Shown: in pieces, positions 33,238 to 40,658 of the stretch
Layout: the number at the start of each line of letters is the position of its first letter
How positions within the stretch are numbered: the first letter of the stretch is position 1
NCBI RefSeq assembly: GCF_011762195.1
Contig: NZ_JAASQK010000004.1
Coordinates: 1 to 64,000, forward strand
Source of the DNA: Sphingomonas oligoaromativorans
Lineage (GTDB): Bacteria > Pseudomonadota > Alphaproteobacteria > Sphingomonadales > Sphingomonadaceae
Direction: 5' to 3'
DNA length: 64,000 bases
Notes under the pieces: model-generated
What the model saw: only the letters and a program-made list of their open reading frames with translations
Database searches by the model: none
Told to the model about the DNA's origin: nothing
Position numbers and translations under genes: made by a program

Positions 33238-34124
33238 GGGGACGTGGATATGACGTAATGGCCGTTGAGCCAGTCCAGTTGGCGAAAAAGGGAACGCTCG
33301 CGCGATGCCGGTTGATGAGCCCTTATGTGTGGCGGGAAGCGGACGGCACATTTTCGATGCTGCTCAGAGTGGTCGATGATCGCGGTGATTCGACGGGTTC
33401 GCTCTGGTTCGCGCGCGGGGACGGGCTCGAATTCGTCCCGCATCATGGCCCGGCGGTAAAGCCCGGTCCAGAGCCGGAAGATGTTGGCGGGTGCGAAGAT
33501 CCGACCGTCGTGGCAAGGGATGACGGGATTCTCGTCTATTATACGGGGGTCATGGCGGATGGGACGGCACAGCTTCTCTACGCAGTCGGACCAGATGCGC
33601 ATTCGCTAGGCAAGCGCGGCGTCGCTCATGCGTCGACGGCTGCTGATCACAACACAAAGGAAGCAGCGATCGAACGGCTGAATGATGGCTGGATCCTGCT
33701 GTTTGAATATAGTCGCGACGGTCGCTCGCAGATTGGAAGGGCGGAAGCCGAGAGCCCTGCCGGCCCATGGACTGAACAGGAAAACCCGATCCGGCGGCGA
33801 AAGGGACAGTGGGATAGCTGGCATCTCTCGACGGGACCACTCCTGATCGACGAACCGGAAGGGCCGGTCATGTTCTACAACGGGGCGACGCCCGATGCCG
33901 TATGGTCGATCGGCTGGGTCAGGTTTGACGCCACATGTCGGCATGTCGTCGAGCGCAGCATAGACCCCTTGATTGCGGCGCCCGCTGCGTCGGGAGCGGC
34001 CGGGCGGCGGATTTCGTTTGCGGCATCCGCGGTGCGCGTGGAGGATCGGATTTTTCTCTATTACACGCATGACGATCGCAATCTCATGCGGGCGACCTTG
34101 GTCTGCCCATTCTCGAAACCATAG
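33234..34124 (+). CDS. GH130-like glycosidase/phosphorylase
   Basis: A 296-residue five-blade beta-propeller protein of the GH130 / PH1107-related type. Landmarks are RLMSPYVWREADGTFSMLLR, the GGCEDPTVVARDDG motif that carries the catalytic Asp, WHLSTGPLLIDEPEGPVMFYNG and AASAVRVEDRIFLYYTHDD. Known members phosphorolyse or hydrolyse beta-mannosides. A longer N-terminus is possible but less likely (a second ATG lies eight codons in). The ATG overlaps the SDR stop, so the enzyme is made with the stress SDR and may process a sugar for osmolyte or cell-envelope metabolism. Confidence 0.82.
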   Translation: MRGRGYDVMAVEPVQLAKKGTLARCRLMSPYVWREADGTFSMLLRVVDDRGDSTGSLWFARGDGLEFVPHHGPAVKPGPEPEDVGGCEDPTVVARDDGILVYYTGVMADGTAQLLYAVGPDAHSLGKRGVAHASTAADHNTKEAAIERLNDGWILLFEYSRDGRSQIGRAEAESPAGPWTEQENPIRRRKGQWDSWHLSTGPLLIDEPEGPVMFYNGATPDAVWSIGWVRFDATCRHVVERSIDPLIAAPAASGAAGRRISFAASAVRVEDRIFLYYTHDDRNLMRATLVCPFSKP

Positions 34125-34188
34125 GTAAGTGGAGCAAGAGCCGGTTCGGGATGAGCGGACGCGGTGTACGCAATGGCGTTCGATTTTC

Positions 34189-34204
34189 ATGACGGATCCG
34201 TCAT
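34189..34204. repeat. Perfect 16-bp palindrome
   Basis: ATGACGGATCCGTCAT is a perfect inverted repeat, about 65 bases after the GH130 stop. No T-run follows, so it is a weak terminator candidate. It could be a protein-binding site for the small gene facing it at 34474. Confidence 0.4.
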
Positions 34205-34270
34205 GCCTTCGGTCTCGCGCAAGCGATTCTCATGAGGCGATCGCCGGGATGTGAATATCGCGTGCGCCTG

Positions 34271-34474
34271 CTATACACTGATGCGTTGCTGACGAAATTC
34301 CAGATTGCATCGCTCGCTCAGGGATCCGGCACGAGCGGCATAGCGTTCGGCCATTATCAGGTGAACGGCGCGCACAGCCGGATCGCTGGCCCGTGAAGCG
34401 GCTTCGCGCTCGATCCTCTCTCTCGAAATGCAATGGTCAAGCTCGACTAGTGGACATCGTTCAGCCGAAGGCAT
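34271..34474 (-). CDS. Small conserved sphingomonad-type protein
   Basis: A 67-residue soluble protein beginning PSAERCPLVELDHCISRERI and continuing with EREAASRASDPAVRAVHLIM and AERYAARAGSL. The ExEREAxxRAxDPAVRAVHxxMAERYAAR pattern is familiar from small uncharacterised proteins of sphingomonads. It has one central amphipathic helix and two cysteines. GGAG six bases before the ATG supports 34474; an ATG at 34486 is the alternative. No function is known. Confidence 0.65.
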   Translation of the reverse strand: MPSAERCPLVELDHCISRERIEREAASRASDPAVRAVHLIMAERYAARAGSLSERCNLEFRQQRISV

Positions 34475-34560
34475 GGGGCTCTCCATCGACCCACCCGCCG
34501 TGGAAATGAACATACGGAAAAGCTGCCTGGTTTCATGCTAGCCCGTAATTTCCAGCAAAA

Positions 34561-35265
34561 TCACATCGCTTCCTTCCAGCCGATTTTCAGCAACCACAGA
34601 TTCACCGGATAGCTGGTCGCAAAACCGGCCAGCATCGCGATCTGCATCGCCAGCCAGAATTCGGGCGAGGCGACTTGGGCGAGGCCGCCATAGCGTGGGG
34701 CGAACCAGCCGAACTGGATTACGGCCATCCCCCCATACATCCCGATTTGCCATGCGCTGATCGACAGAATGTCGGCCTTCAGCGCGGCGATGATACCTCG
34801 GCCGACGCTCAGATCGCGCATCGGCTTGATCGAGAAATATTGGAAGAGGATTCCGATGATGAAGGCGAGGATGAAATCCGCTACCCAGACAGCGAAAATC
34901 TTGTCGGCAAACAGGCTGTGCCAGCCGAACCATATGGCGATGGCGGGAAAGGCGAAGGCACTCCATTCGGCGATGATGTCGCCAAGCGTGCAGCCAGCGC
35001 CGCAGTGGCTCGATCCGATCGCCGCCGATACGAGTTCTGAATGCGTTCCGCTTTCCGTGCCCCGGCGCCCCCAGCGCAGATAAGCTGCCACCCAAAGCAG
35101 GCTGCCGAAAAGCGCGGTGAGGGGCCATACGATGTTCATCACGCCCATTTTTTGGGGCCGCCGAAGGACATCGAGCGCGAGAAACAGCGTGCAGAAGGCC
35201 GCGATGGCAAGCGAACCGATGGCAATCGCGTGAAACCACGCGGGAAAAACGGCGCGTTGGGGCAT
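34561..35265 (-). CDS. DUF4396 domain-containing membrane protein
   Basis: A 234-residue inner-membrane protein with about six helices. It has the DUF4396 signature SSHCGAGCTLGDIIAEW (two Cys and a His in a loop) and the flanking WPLTALFGSLLWVAAYLRWGR and YPVNLWLLKIGWKEAM. The conserved Cys/His suggests metal binding. No function is established. The gene is monocistronic as far as can be seen. A GGAAC-N17-TGTT element at 35423-35448 on the minus strand is a poor stress-promoter candidate. Confidence 0.88.
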   Translation of the reverse strand: MPQRAVFPAWFHAIAIGSLAIAAFCTLFLALDVLRRPQKMGVMNIVWPLTALFGSLLWVAAYLRWGRRGTESGTHSELVSAAIGSSHCGAGCTLGDIIAEWSAFAFPAIAIWFGWHSLFADKIFAVWVADFILAFIIGILFQYFSIKPMRDLSVGRGIIAALKADILSISAWQIGMYGGMAVIQFGWFAPRYGGLAQVASPEFWLAMQIAMLAGFATSYPVNLWLLKIGWKEAM

Positions 35266-35372
35266 GATGCAACTCTCCCATGATTGCGAGAAGCGGTGCC
35301 CATCGCGCGATCATGGAGGGCTCATGAGCGTGCTCGGCGCGCTTCTTCCAAATCGGTCGTCAGAGAGACGGC

Positions 35373-35500
35373 ATGACCAAGCCGCCGCCATCCGGCCCGC
35401 GTACTCGGATATCAAGGGGGTCAACATGGACGCTCGCACAGGAGTTCCCCGTCGGAATCCTGAAAGGGGAACAGCCGATGCCAGGCGGGAGGCTGAATGG
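35373..35500 (+). pseudogene. Frameshifted paralogue of the 59-residue protein at 37261
   Basis: The ATG at 35373 opens MTKPPPSGP, then two extra bases shift the frame. The other frame continues YSDIKGVNMDARTGVPRRNP with ERGTADARREAE. The intact gene at 37261-37440 reads MSKPPPSGPHSDIKGVNMDA with RVGMPHRDSSKGTA. The match across both frames shows that this is a decayed second copy in the opposite orientation, 1.9 kb away. Confidence 0.75.
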
Positions 35501-35762
35501 TCGCTGCGCGTCAGCGCTCCTCTGTATGGGACGTCGCGGTCACCTACAGGAGGGCCAGTGCTACGCTTGCAATCCCGGCAGGCAACCAGGTATCGCGCCG
35601 CCATTTTTAGAGCCAGAGCCGCTTGCCGCGCGGGTGCCGAGCATGTTGGCCTGTACACCCGCGCAGCCCGCTCCTCCTTGCGGCAGGAGGAGCGCGAACT
35701 GCATGGCCGCTGCAAACCCGAGCCATGAAGCGACTATTTGCAGGATGATATCGGCGCGCGCT
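35501..35762. other. Non-coding stretch before the HWE kinase stop
   Basis: Several overlapping open frames are present, one of which encodes a hydrophobic run on the minus strand (ILQIVASWLGFAAAMQFALL). None has a ribosome binding site or a recognisable family. Nothing is supported here. Confidence 0.45.
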
Positions 35763-36914
35763 TCACTCTGTCCGATTGGGCAGAATGCTGCCATTCACAG
35801 GAGAAAGGCGGCTGCGAGCGGCCGTCAATCGGACAGTCAGGCCGTCCTGTTGCCATTCGCGCTCAATCGATCCCGCCAGATGCCCCTTGGCGGCGATACG
35901 GCCGAGCAGGCTGCCAAATCCCTCGTCCGCCGGCTGATCGACCGGCGGGCCGCCGCGTTCGTTCCAGATGAGGATGACTTGCTCCCCGTCCTCCGAGCAG
36001 CGGATATCGATCATCCCCGATGATGTGGAAAGCGCGCCATATTTGGCGGCGTTGGTTGCCAATTCGTGCAGGATCAGAGCGAGGCTCGTCACCGCGTTGC
36101 CGGCCACTTCGGTATCCGGCCCACTGATGGTGAGCCGCTTACCCGCACGATCATAAGGAGCCAGAATGATGCGGATCAGCTCATGGAAGCTGACGGTGCC
36201 GGGTGGGAGATCGCTATCGATGGCGGGAAGGGTCAGCGCGTGGGCGCGAGCCAACGCGGTGAGCCTGTCCTGCACGAGCAGGGCGAGATCCTGCGCCGAG
36301 TTCACTTCACGCGCGCTCAGGCTGACGATGCTGCTGGCGATCGTGAACAGGTTTTTCAGCCGGTGGTTCATCTCGCGCAACAGCAGGCTCATACGTTCCT
36401 TGGCCTGCTTGCTCTCGGTGATGTCCCGCGCGATCTTAGAGGCGCCGATGACGATGCCGTTTGCGTCACGGAGCGGTGAAACACTGAGCGAGATATCGAT
36501 CAGGCTCCCGTCCTTCCGGCGGCGGACGGTTTCATAGTGCTGGATGCGCTCGCCACGCCGCAGTCGTTCGAGGATGACAGGCTCTTCGTCATGGCGGTCT
36601 TCGGGAATGAGGAGCGTCACGGGTTTGCCGATCATCTCTTCAGCCGAATAGCCGAAGAGGCGTTCCGCGGCCATGTTCCAGCTCATGATGATGCTGTTCA
36701 GATCCTTAGTCAGGATCGCGTCGTCGGAGGATTCGACGATGGCGGCGAGGTGCTGCGTTGCTGCGTCAATTGCTTGGGAAGAGGCGCTTGGAAAGGAGAT
36801 GCTCTCGCCGATGTGCTGGCTCCATGGCTGCCATCCGGCTTTGCGGATGTCGCTCATGTGCAGCCTTGCACTATTGTTGCGGACGGCGGTGTAATCCTCT
36901 CCCGACTTCTGCAT
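35763..36914 (-). CDS. PAS domain HWE-type histidine kinase
   Basis: A 383-residue soluble sensor kinase. One PAS/PAC domain (about residues 50-170) has IIMSWNMAAERLFGYSAEEM and GASKIARDITE. The kinase domain has the HWE features: phospho-acceptor region REMNHRLKNLFTIASS, the N-box LHELATNAAKYGALS and the LIWNERGG segment with the defining His and WxE. In alphaproteobacteria such kinases commonly feed the PhyR-NepR-EcfG stress pathway, matching the EcfG-type promoters nearby. No transmembrane segment is seen, and no response regulator is adjacent. Confidence 0.9.
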   Translation of the reverse strand: MQKSGEDYTAVRNNSARLHMSDIRKAGWQPWSQHIGESISFPSASSQAIDAATQHLAAIVESSDDAILTKDLNSIIMSWNMAAERLFGYSAEEMIGKPVTLLIPEDRHDEEPVILERLRRGERIQHYETVRRRKDGSLIDISLSVSPLRDANGIVIGASKIARDITESKQAKERMSLLLREMNHRLKNLFTIASSIVSLSAREVNSAQDLALLVQDRLTALARAHALTLPAIDSDLPPGTVSFHELIRIILAPYDRAGKRLTISGPDTEVAGNAVTSLALILHELATNAAKYGALSTSSGMIDIRCSEDGEQVILIWNERGGPPVDQPADEGFGSLLGRIAAKGHLAGSIEREWQQDGLTVRLTAARSRLSPVNGSILPNRTE

Positions 36915-37260
36915 ACCATCGACGCCTCGCCCTGGATGAAGATATTCCGCGCCGAAGCCGCAGAAGAGAAATCGCCCTCGACCCGGGCCAGCTAGTCAGG
37001 CTACCATGAACCCTGATGAGGGGGCAACGACGGACCTCCTTGTCCTTTCTTGCGATGCCGATCAGCCGGCGTCTTTAACCTGCATCAGGATTCCCGGCGA
37101 GGCCGCACGGAATATCGCGATGTCCGGTGTCGGGGTGTGCTTTCCCTCATGGAAAGCGGCAGGGGAAGTTCGAACACATCACCAAGGCGAGAGGCTCGTC
37201 GGCGATGGGTGCAGGCGTGGCGAAGGAGCAGACGAGCATGGACGTTCACTCCTCATAAGA
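36915..37260. other. Intergenic region between HWE kinase and the small stress gene
   Basis: About 345 bases without a recognised gene. A 30-codon minus-strand frame (37147-37239) has a good AGGAGTG before its ATG and lies 21 bases after the 59-residue gene. Its product (MLVCSFATPAPIADEPLALV and ten more residues) matches nothing known, so it is only mentioned here. Confidence 0.4.
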
Positions 37261-37440
37261 TCAATCTGCGCCACCGGGCTTTTCCTCGGTCTGCTTGGGG
37301 CGGCCCTTCGATTGTTCTTCGGCTTCCTGCTTTTCCTTGGCCGTGCCCTTGGAGGAATCGCGATGTGGCATGCCGACGCGGGCATCCATGTTGACGCCCT
37401 TAATGTCCGAATGCGGCCCTGAAGGAGGAGGCTTGCTCAT
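37261..37440 (-). CDS. 59-residue hydrophilic stress-type protein
   Basis: A 59-residue, Lys/Glu/Pro-rich protein starting MSKPPPSGPHSDIKGVNMDA and ending with repeated KExQEAEEQSKGRPKQTEEK-like charge. The composition suggests an intrinsically disordered, hydrophilin-like protein. Its ATG overlaps the stop of the DJ-1/PfpI gene (ATGA), so it is translated with that gene from the EcfG-type promoter. A decayed copy lies at 35373, showing that the family was duplicated. No characterised homologue is recognised. Confidence 0.75.
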   Translation of the reverse strand: MSKPPPSGPHSDIKGVNMDARVGMPHRDSSKGTAKEKQEAEEQSKGRPKQTEEKPGGAD

Positions 37441-37979
37441 CGGCCTTCCACCAAGCGGATCAGCGCTTCAGTGAAGGCAGGGATGTCGTCGGGCTTGCGG
37501 CTGGTAATGAGATTGCCATCGACATGCACCTGTTCGTCCACCACGATCGCGCCGGCGTTCATCAGATCGGTGCGGATCGATGGCCAACTTGTCAGCGTGC
37601 GGTCCTCGATCACATCGGCTTCGGCGAGCAGCCACGGGCCATGACAGATGGCGGCGACGGGCTTGTCCGCCTCGACGAAGTCCCGGACGATGCGCAATGC
37701 CTCGTTCTCTGTGCGCAGCTTGTCAGGATTGGCGACGCCGCCAGGGATGACGAGCGCGTCGTAATCGCCCGCTTGCACCTCCCCCAGCGTCAGATCTGGT
37801 GTGATGGTCTGGCCCTGTTCTTTATCATGGATCGCGCCTTGGATGGGCTCAATGCCGATGGAAGCGAGCTTCACCTCCGCGCCCTTGTCCAACAGGCTGG
37901 TGCGGGGTTTGAACAATTCGTCCTGCTCAAAGCCGTCGGTGGCGATAATGAGGATTTTCGACTGGTCGATCGCGGGCAT
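37437..37979 (-). CDS. DJ-1/PfpI family protein (type 1 glutamine amidotransferase-like)
   Basis: A 180-residue DJ-1/PfpI protein. The nucleophile elbow is VAAICHGPWLLAEAD (Cys about 111), with the upstream acidic residue in the DGFEQDEL segment and LVIPGGVANPDKLR. The end has ITSRKPDDIPAFTEAL. Family members act as glyoxalases, chaperones or proteases linked to oxidative and carbonyl stress; the activity here is undetermined. An EcfG-type promoter lies about 37 bases upstream. It is the first gene of a two-gene operon. Confidence 0.92.
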   Translation of the reverse strand: MPAIDQSKILIIATDGFEQDELFKPRTSLLDKGAEVKLASIGIEPIQGAIHDKEQGQTITPDLTLGEVQAGDYDALVIPGGVANPDKLRTENEALRIVRDFVEADKPVAAICHGPWLLAEADVIEDRTLTSWPSIRTDLMNAGAIVVDEQVHVDGNLITSRKPDDIPAFTEALIRLVEGR

Positions 37980-38015
37980 GGGGGAACTCCAACTGGGCGT
38001 CGATCTCGACGAGAG

Positions 38016-38041
38016 AACGAACCGGCTACGGTCCCCGTTCC
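38016..38041 (-). promoter_or_regulatory. EcfG-type general stress promoter
   Basis: On the minus strand GGAAC, 17 bases, CGTT is a full match to the EcfG consensus. The -10 element ends about 37 bases before the DJ-1 start codon, ideal for a short leader. This is the best positioned of the three candidates in the window. Confidence 0.75.
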
Positions 38042-38123
38042 GGGAGGCGGCAAGGTTGATCGCCTCAATCTGCCGTTTCGTCGATCGGTCGAGCTTGATT
38101 GGTGCGCATCTATATCGCGCGCT

Positions 38124-39191
38124 TCATTTCGCCCTCTGGCGCAAATAGGACAGCACCAGCATCTCCTCCTTAGCCAGGCCGTGGGAGGCTGCGATCGCGG
38201 GCTTGCCGATATCTTCCATTCCGTTGAGAACCAGTTCGGACGCCAGATATCCGTCCAGCACCTCGGGATGGATATAACATTTTCGGCATATGGCCGGCGT
38301 ATTGCCGAGGCGAGTGGAAACATGCTCGACAACCTGGCGGAGGTTGCGGCGGGCGGTGGCGATGTCCGGCGCCGGAAGCCCGGCGAGCATGGTGGCGGCG
38401 GTTATCGTGCCGGCCCAGGTGCGGAAATCCTTGGCAGTGATTGGCTTTCCTGAAATCTCCCGGAGATAGCCATTCACGTCCGCCGAGCCGATATCGCGTG
38501 GTTCGCCCTCTTCATCGAGATATTGGAACAGGCGCTGTCCGGGCAGATCCTGAATGTTTCGGACGATCCGGGCTACGCGGCGATCCCTGAGGCGCAGGCG
38601 CCAACGTTTTCCGCCCTTGCCCTTGAAGGAAAAGCGCAATTCCGTTCCCTCCGTGTTGACATGGCGACTTTGAAGTGTGGTCAGGCCGTAACTTCCATTT
38701 TGCCGCACATAGTCCTCATTGCCGATACGGATCATCGTCGTTTCAAGAAGATGGATGATGGTGGCCAACACCTTTTCGCGAGGCAGGCCGCGCCGGGCCA
38801 TGTCCTCGGCTACGCGCTGCCGGATATCGGGAAGGGCTTCAGCGAATTCCAGCATATGGCCATATTTGGCGTCGTCCCTGATCTCGCGGAAACGGACATG
38901 ATATCGATATTGTTTGCGCCCCCGCGCGTCGCGGCCGGTCGCCTGGATATGACCGTTCGGCCGTGCGCAGATCCACACATCCGTATAGGCCGGCGGAATG
39001 GCGAGTTTGCGGATGCGTGCGAGCGTTCCGGGATCCGTGATGCGCCGTCCCACCGCGTCGCGGTAGCAGAAGCCTCTGCCGGCCTTGCGGCGTGATATGC
39101 CCGGTTCGTCATCGCTGACATAGACGAGGCCGACGGTCTCGGCCGCATCCCGTGGAGTATCATAGCCATCCGCAATCGGCGGCGAATCCAT
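38124..39191 (-). CDS. DNA topoisomerase IB (poxvirus-type)
   Basis: A 355-residue type IB topoisomerase. Features are the N-terminal RRITDPGTLARIRKLAIPPAYTDVWI segment, the active-site block IRIGNEDYVRQNGSYGLTTLQ with KGKGGKRW, and KDFRTWAGT. The nucleophile tyrosine is in the AICRKCYIHPEVLDGY region. It relaxes supercoils without ATP. The start at 39191 has GAAGAGG just upstream; two in-frame starts lie further upstream. Bacterial genes of this type often sit in stress or DNA-repair loci. Confidence 0.92.
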   Translation of the reverse strand: MDSPPIADGYDTPRDAAETVGLVYVSDDEPGISRRKAGRGFCYRDAVGRRITDPGTLARIRKLAIPPAYTDVWICARPNGHIQATGRDARGRKQYRYHVRFREIRDDAKYGHMLEFAEALPDIRQRVAEDMARRGLPREKVLATIIHLLETTMIRIGNEDYVRQNGSYGLTTLQSRHVNTEGTELRFSFKGKGGKRWRLRLRDRRVARIVRNIQDLPGQRLFQYLDEEGEPRDIGSADVNGYLREISGKPITAKDFRTWAGTITAATMLAGLPAPDIATARRNLRQVVEHVSTRLGNTPAICRKCYIHPEVLDGYLASELVLNGMEDIGKPAIAASHGLAKEEMLVLSYLRQRAK

Positions 39192-39498
39192 ATCCTCTTC
39201 GTTGCAAAACGCCATCGCTGCCAAGCGCCCGGACAAGCGGGTGGTTCCCCGCCACTACTTTGGCAGATTGCCGAGAAAGGGAGGCATTTCGCCGGATCCG
39301 GTGATTCATAGGGCCTTGGCTTTTCGGAAGGGGCAGCCTTGGACGCGGGCTGGACAGATGATCTCGAACGCTGGCTATCGCCTTTGCCCGCCGTCTAGCG
39401 GGTAAGGCGTTTGTGGGCTCCTCTGCCGGAACTAGTGCATAGACTCTGACTCTTCCATCGCGCTGTAGCGCGCACGGCAGGAGTCATCAGCCCATCTA
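39192..39498. other. Intergenic region with a possible IS701-type remnant
   Basis: No intact gene. A 19-residue frame at 39339-39398 reads LDAGWTDDLERWLSPLPAV, resembling the start of IS701-family transposases (…LERWLAPFL…). It is too short for certainty. A GCGCTGTAGCGCGC hairpin lies near 39461. The IS5-family element begins at 39499. Confidence 0.4.
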
Positions 39499-39515
39499 GG
39501 GTCAGGACTCACTGA

Positions 39516-39905
39516 TCAGAGCCAGAAGATGACGGTGGCAGCGAGTGCAATCGCCGAGAAGAAGGCGGTTGGGCAGCGGTCGTAGCGGGTGGCGATGCGG
39601 CGCCAATCCTTCAGACGGCCGAACATGATCTCGATCCGGTTGCGGCGCCTGTAGCGGCGTTTGTCGTATTTGATGGGCTCGTTGCGCGATTTCCGGCCCG
39701 GGATGCAGGGCGTGATGCCTTTTTCCTCCAGAGCGTCCCTGAACCAGTCGGCATCATAGCCTCGGTCGGCGAGCAGCCATTGCGCCCTGGGAAGCTCGTC
39801 GATCAAGGCCGCCGCACCGATGTAATCGCTGATCTGGCCGGCGGTCATGAAGAAGCTCAAGGGGCGGCCTTTGGCATCGGTAACGGCGTGGAGCTTGGTG
39901 TTCAT
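39516..39905 (-). CDS. IS5-family transposase, second frame
   Basis: The C-terminal part, 129 residues from its own ATG and longer if made by frameshift from the A5G5 run upstream. It carries the second catalytic Asp in LLADRGYDADWFRDAL and the glutamate in YRRRNRIEIMFGRLKDWRR, completing the DDE triad of the first frame. Translation by -1 frameshifting is the known mode for this IS group. Confidence 0.92.
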   Translation of the reverse strand: MNTKLHAVTDAKGRPLSFFMTAGQISDYIGAAALIDELPRAQWLLADRGYDADWFRDALEEKGITPCIPGRKSRNEPIKYDKRRYRRRNRIEIMFGRLKDWRRIATRYDRCPTAFFSAIALAATVIFWL

Positions 39906-39925
39906 CCCGCCCTTCGTGCGGCCGA

Positions 39926-40276
39926 TCAGGCGGCCGAGATCCCCCTTTTTACCGCCAGGCTCGATGCCGTGCGGTGCGCCTTCAAATAGGTCGCGTCGAT
40001 CATCACCGTTTTGCGCTCAGCACCGGCCGAGAGCCCCTCCATCATGCGCGTGAAGACGCCCATCTGACCCCAGCGCTTCCAACGATTGTAGAGCGTCTTG
40101 TGCGGGCCGTAATCCTTCGGCGCATCCCGCCAGCGCAGCCCGTTGCGATTGACGAAGATGATCCCGCTCAGCACGCGCCGATCGTCAACCCTTGGCCTGC
40201 CATGGCTCTTCGGAAAATACGGCTCGAGCCGCGCCATCTGCTCGTCCGTCAGCCAGTACAGGTCGCTCACATTCAA
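39926..40276 (-). CDS. IS5-family transposase, first frame
   Basis: A 116-residue N-terminal part. It has the helix-turn-helix-like LTDEQMARLEPYFP, the RRVLSGIIFVNRNGLRWRDAP segment and the first catalytic Asp in VMIDATYLKAHRT. It ends at a TGA just after the AAAAAGGGGG run (39941-39950). A -1 shift there fuses it to the second frame, giving KKGDLGRLIGRTKGG and then the MNTKLHAV start of that frame. Confidence 0.92.
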   Translation of the reverse strand: MNVSDLYWLTDEQMARLEPYFPKSHGRPRVDDRRVLSGIIFVNRNGLRWRDAPKDYGPHKTLYNRWKRWGQMGVFTRMMEGLSAGAERKTVMIDATYLKAHRTASSLAVKRGISAA

Positions 40277-40333
40277 TCTCCTTGCGGAGCCTGAATCAGA
40301 TCGCGCCTCTCAGATCAATGGGTCCTGACCCTA

Positions 40334-40658
40334 GGAGCGGTTAGGCCGAAGCGGCCCAGCAGGTTCCATTGCTGCCAACGACATAAATCCGGCCTCGAAA
40401 AAGATCAATGAAGCCGCGCCGAACAACTCTATTCCTGATCGCACTCGACCAGTATTCGACTACACTAAACTCCGGCATACCAATGGCTTGCTGGGGTTTT
40501 CTGCGCCCGCAGCAGAACGATATTCCCATATTCCCACTTCGAATTGGCTATCTCCGGCCGCTTCCGCTAGTCAGGGCGGGCACTCGCTCTTGTGGGCCGG
40601 CCGGCTTGCGCGACGGGAAGCGTCGCGCTCGCCGAGGGCGCTGGGAGTGGGGTGGCCT
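40334..40658. other. Lower-GC intergenic region after the IS element
   Basis: About 325 bases between the IS and the desaturase gene, visibly less GC-rich than the surroundings near 40380-40540. Short frames on both strands have no recognisable product. It probably holds the desaturase promoter and old flanking DNA. Confidence 0.4.

Larger units (their letters stand above)
39499..40331 (-). mobile_element. Complete IS5-family (IS427-like) insertion sequence
   Basis: An 833-bp element bounded by inverted repeats starting GGGTCAGGAC on both ends; about 19 of the first 22 bases match. It is flanked by a TA dinucleotide on each side, consistent with a target duplication. It encodes a transposase in two overlapping frames on the minus strand joined by a slippery A5G5 run. 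Structure, size and termini are intact, so it may be active. Confidence 0.9.

Noticed and set aside
35423-35448. GGAAC-N17-TGTT on the minus strand as an EcfG promoter for DUF4396
   Set aside because: The -10 element deviates, it is about 160 bases from the start codon, and it lies within the decayed small gene.
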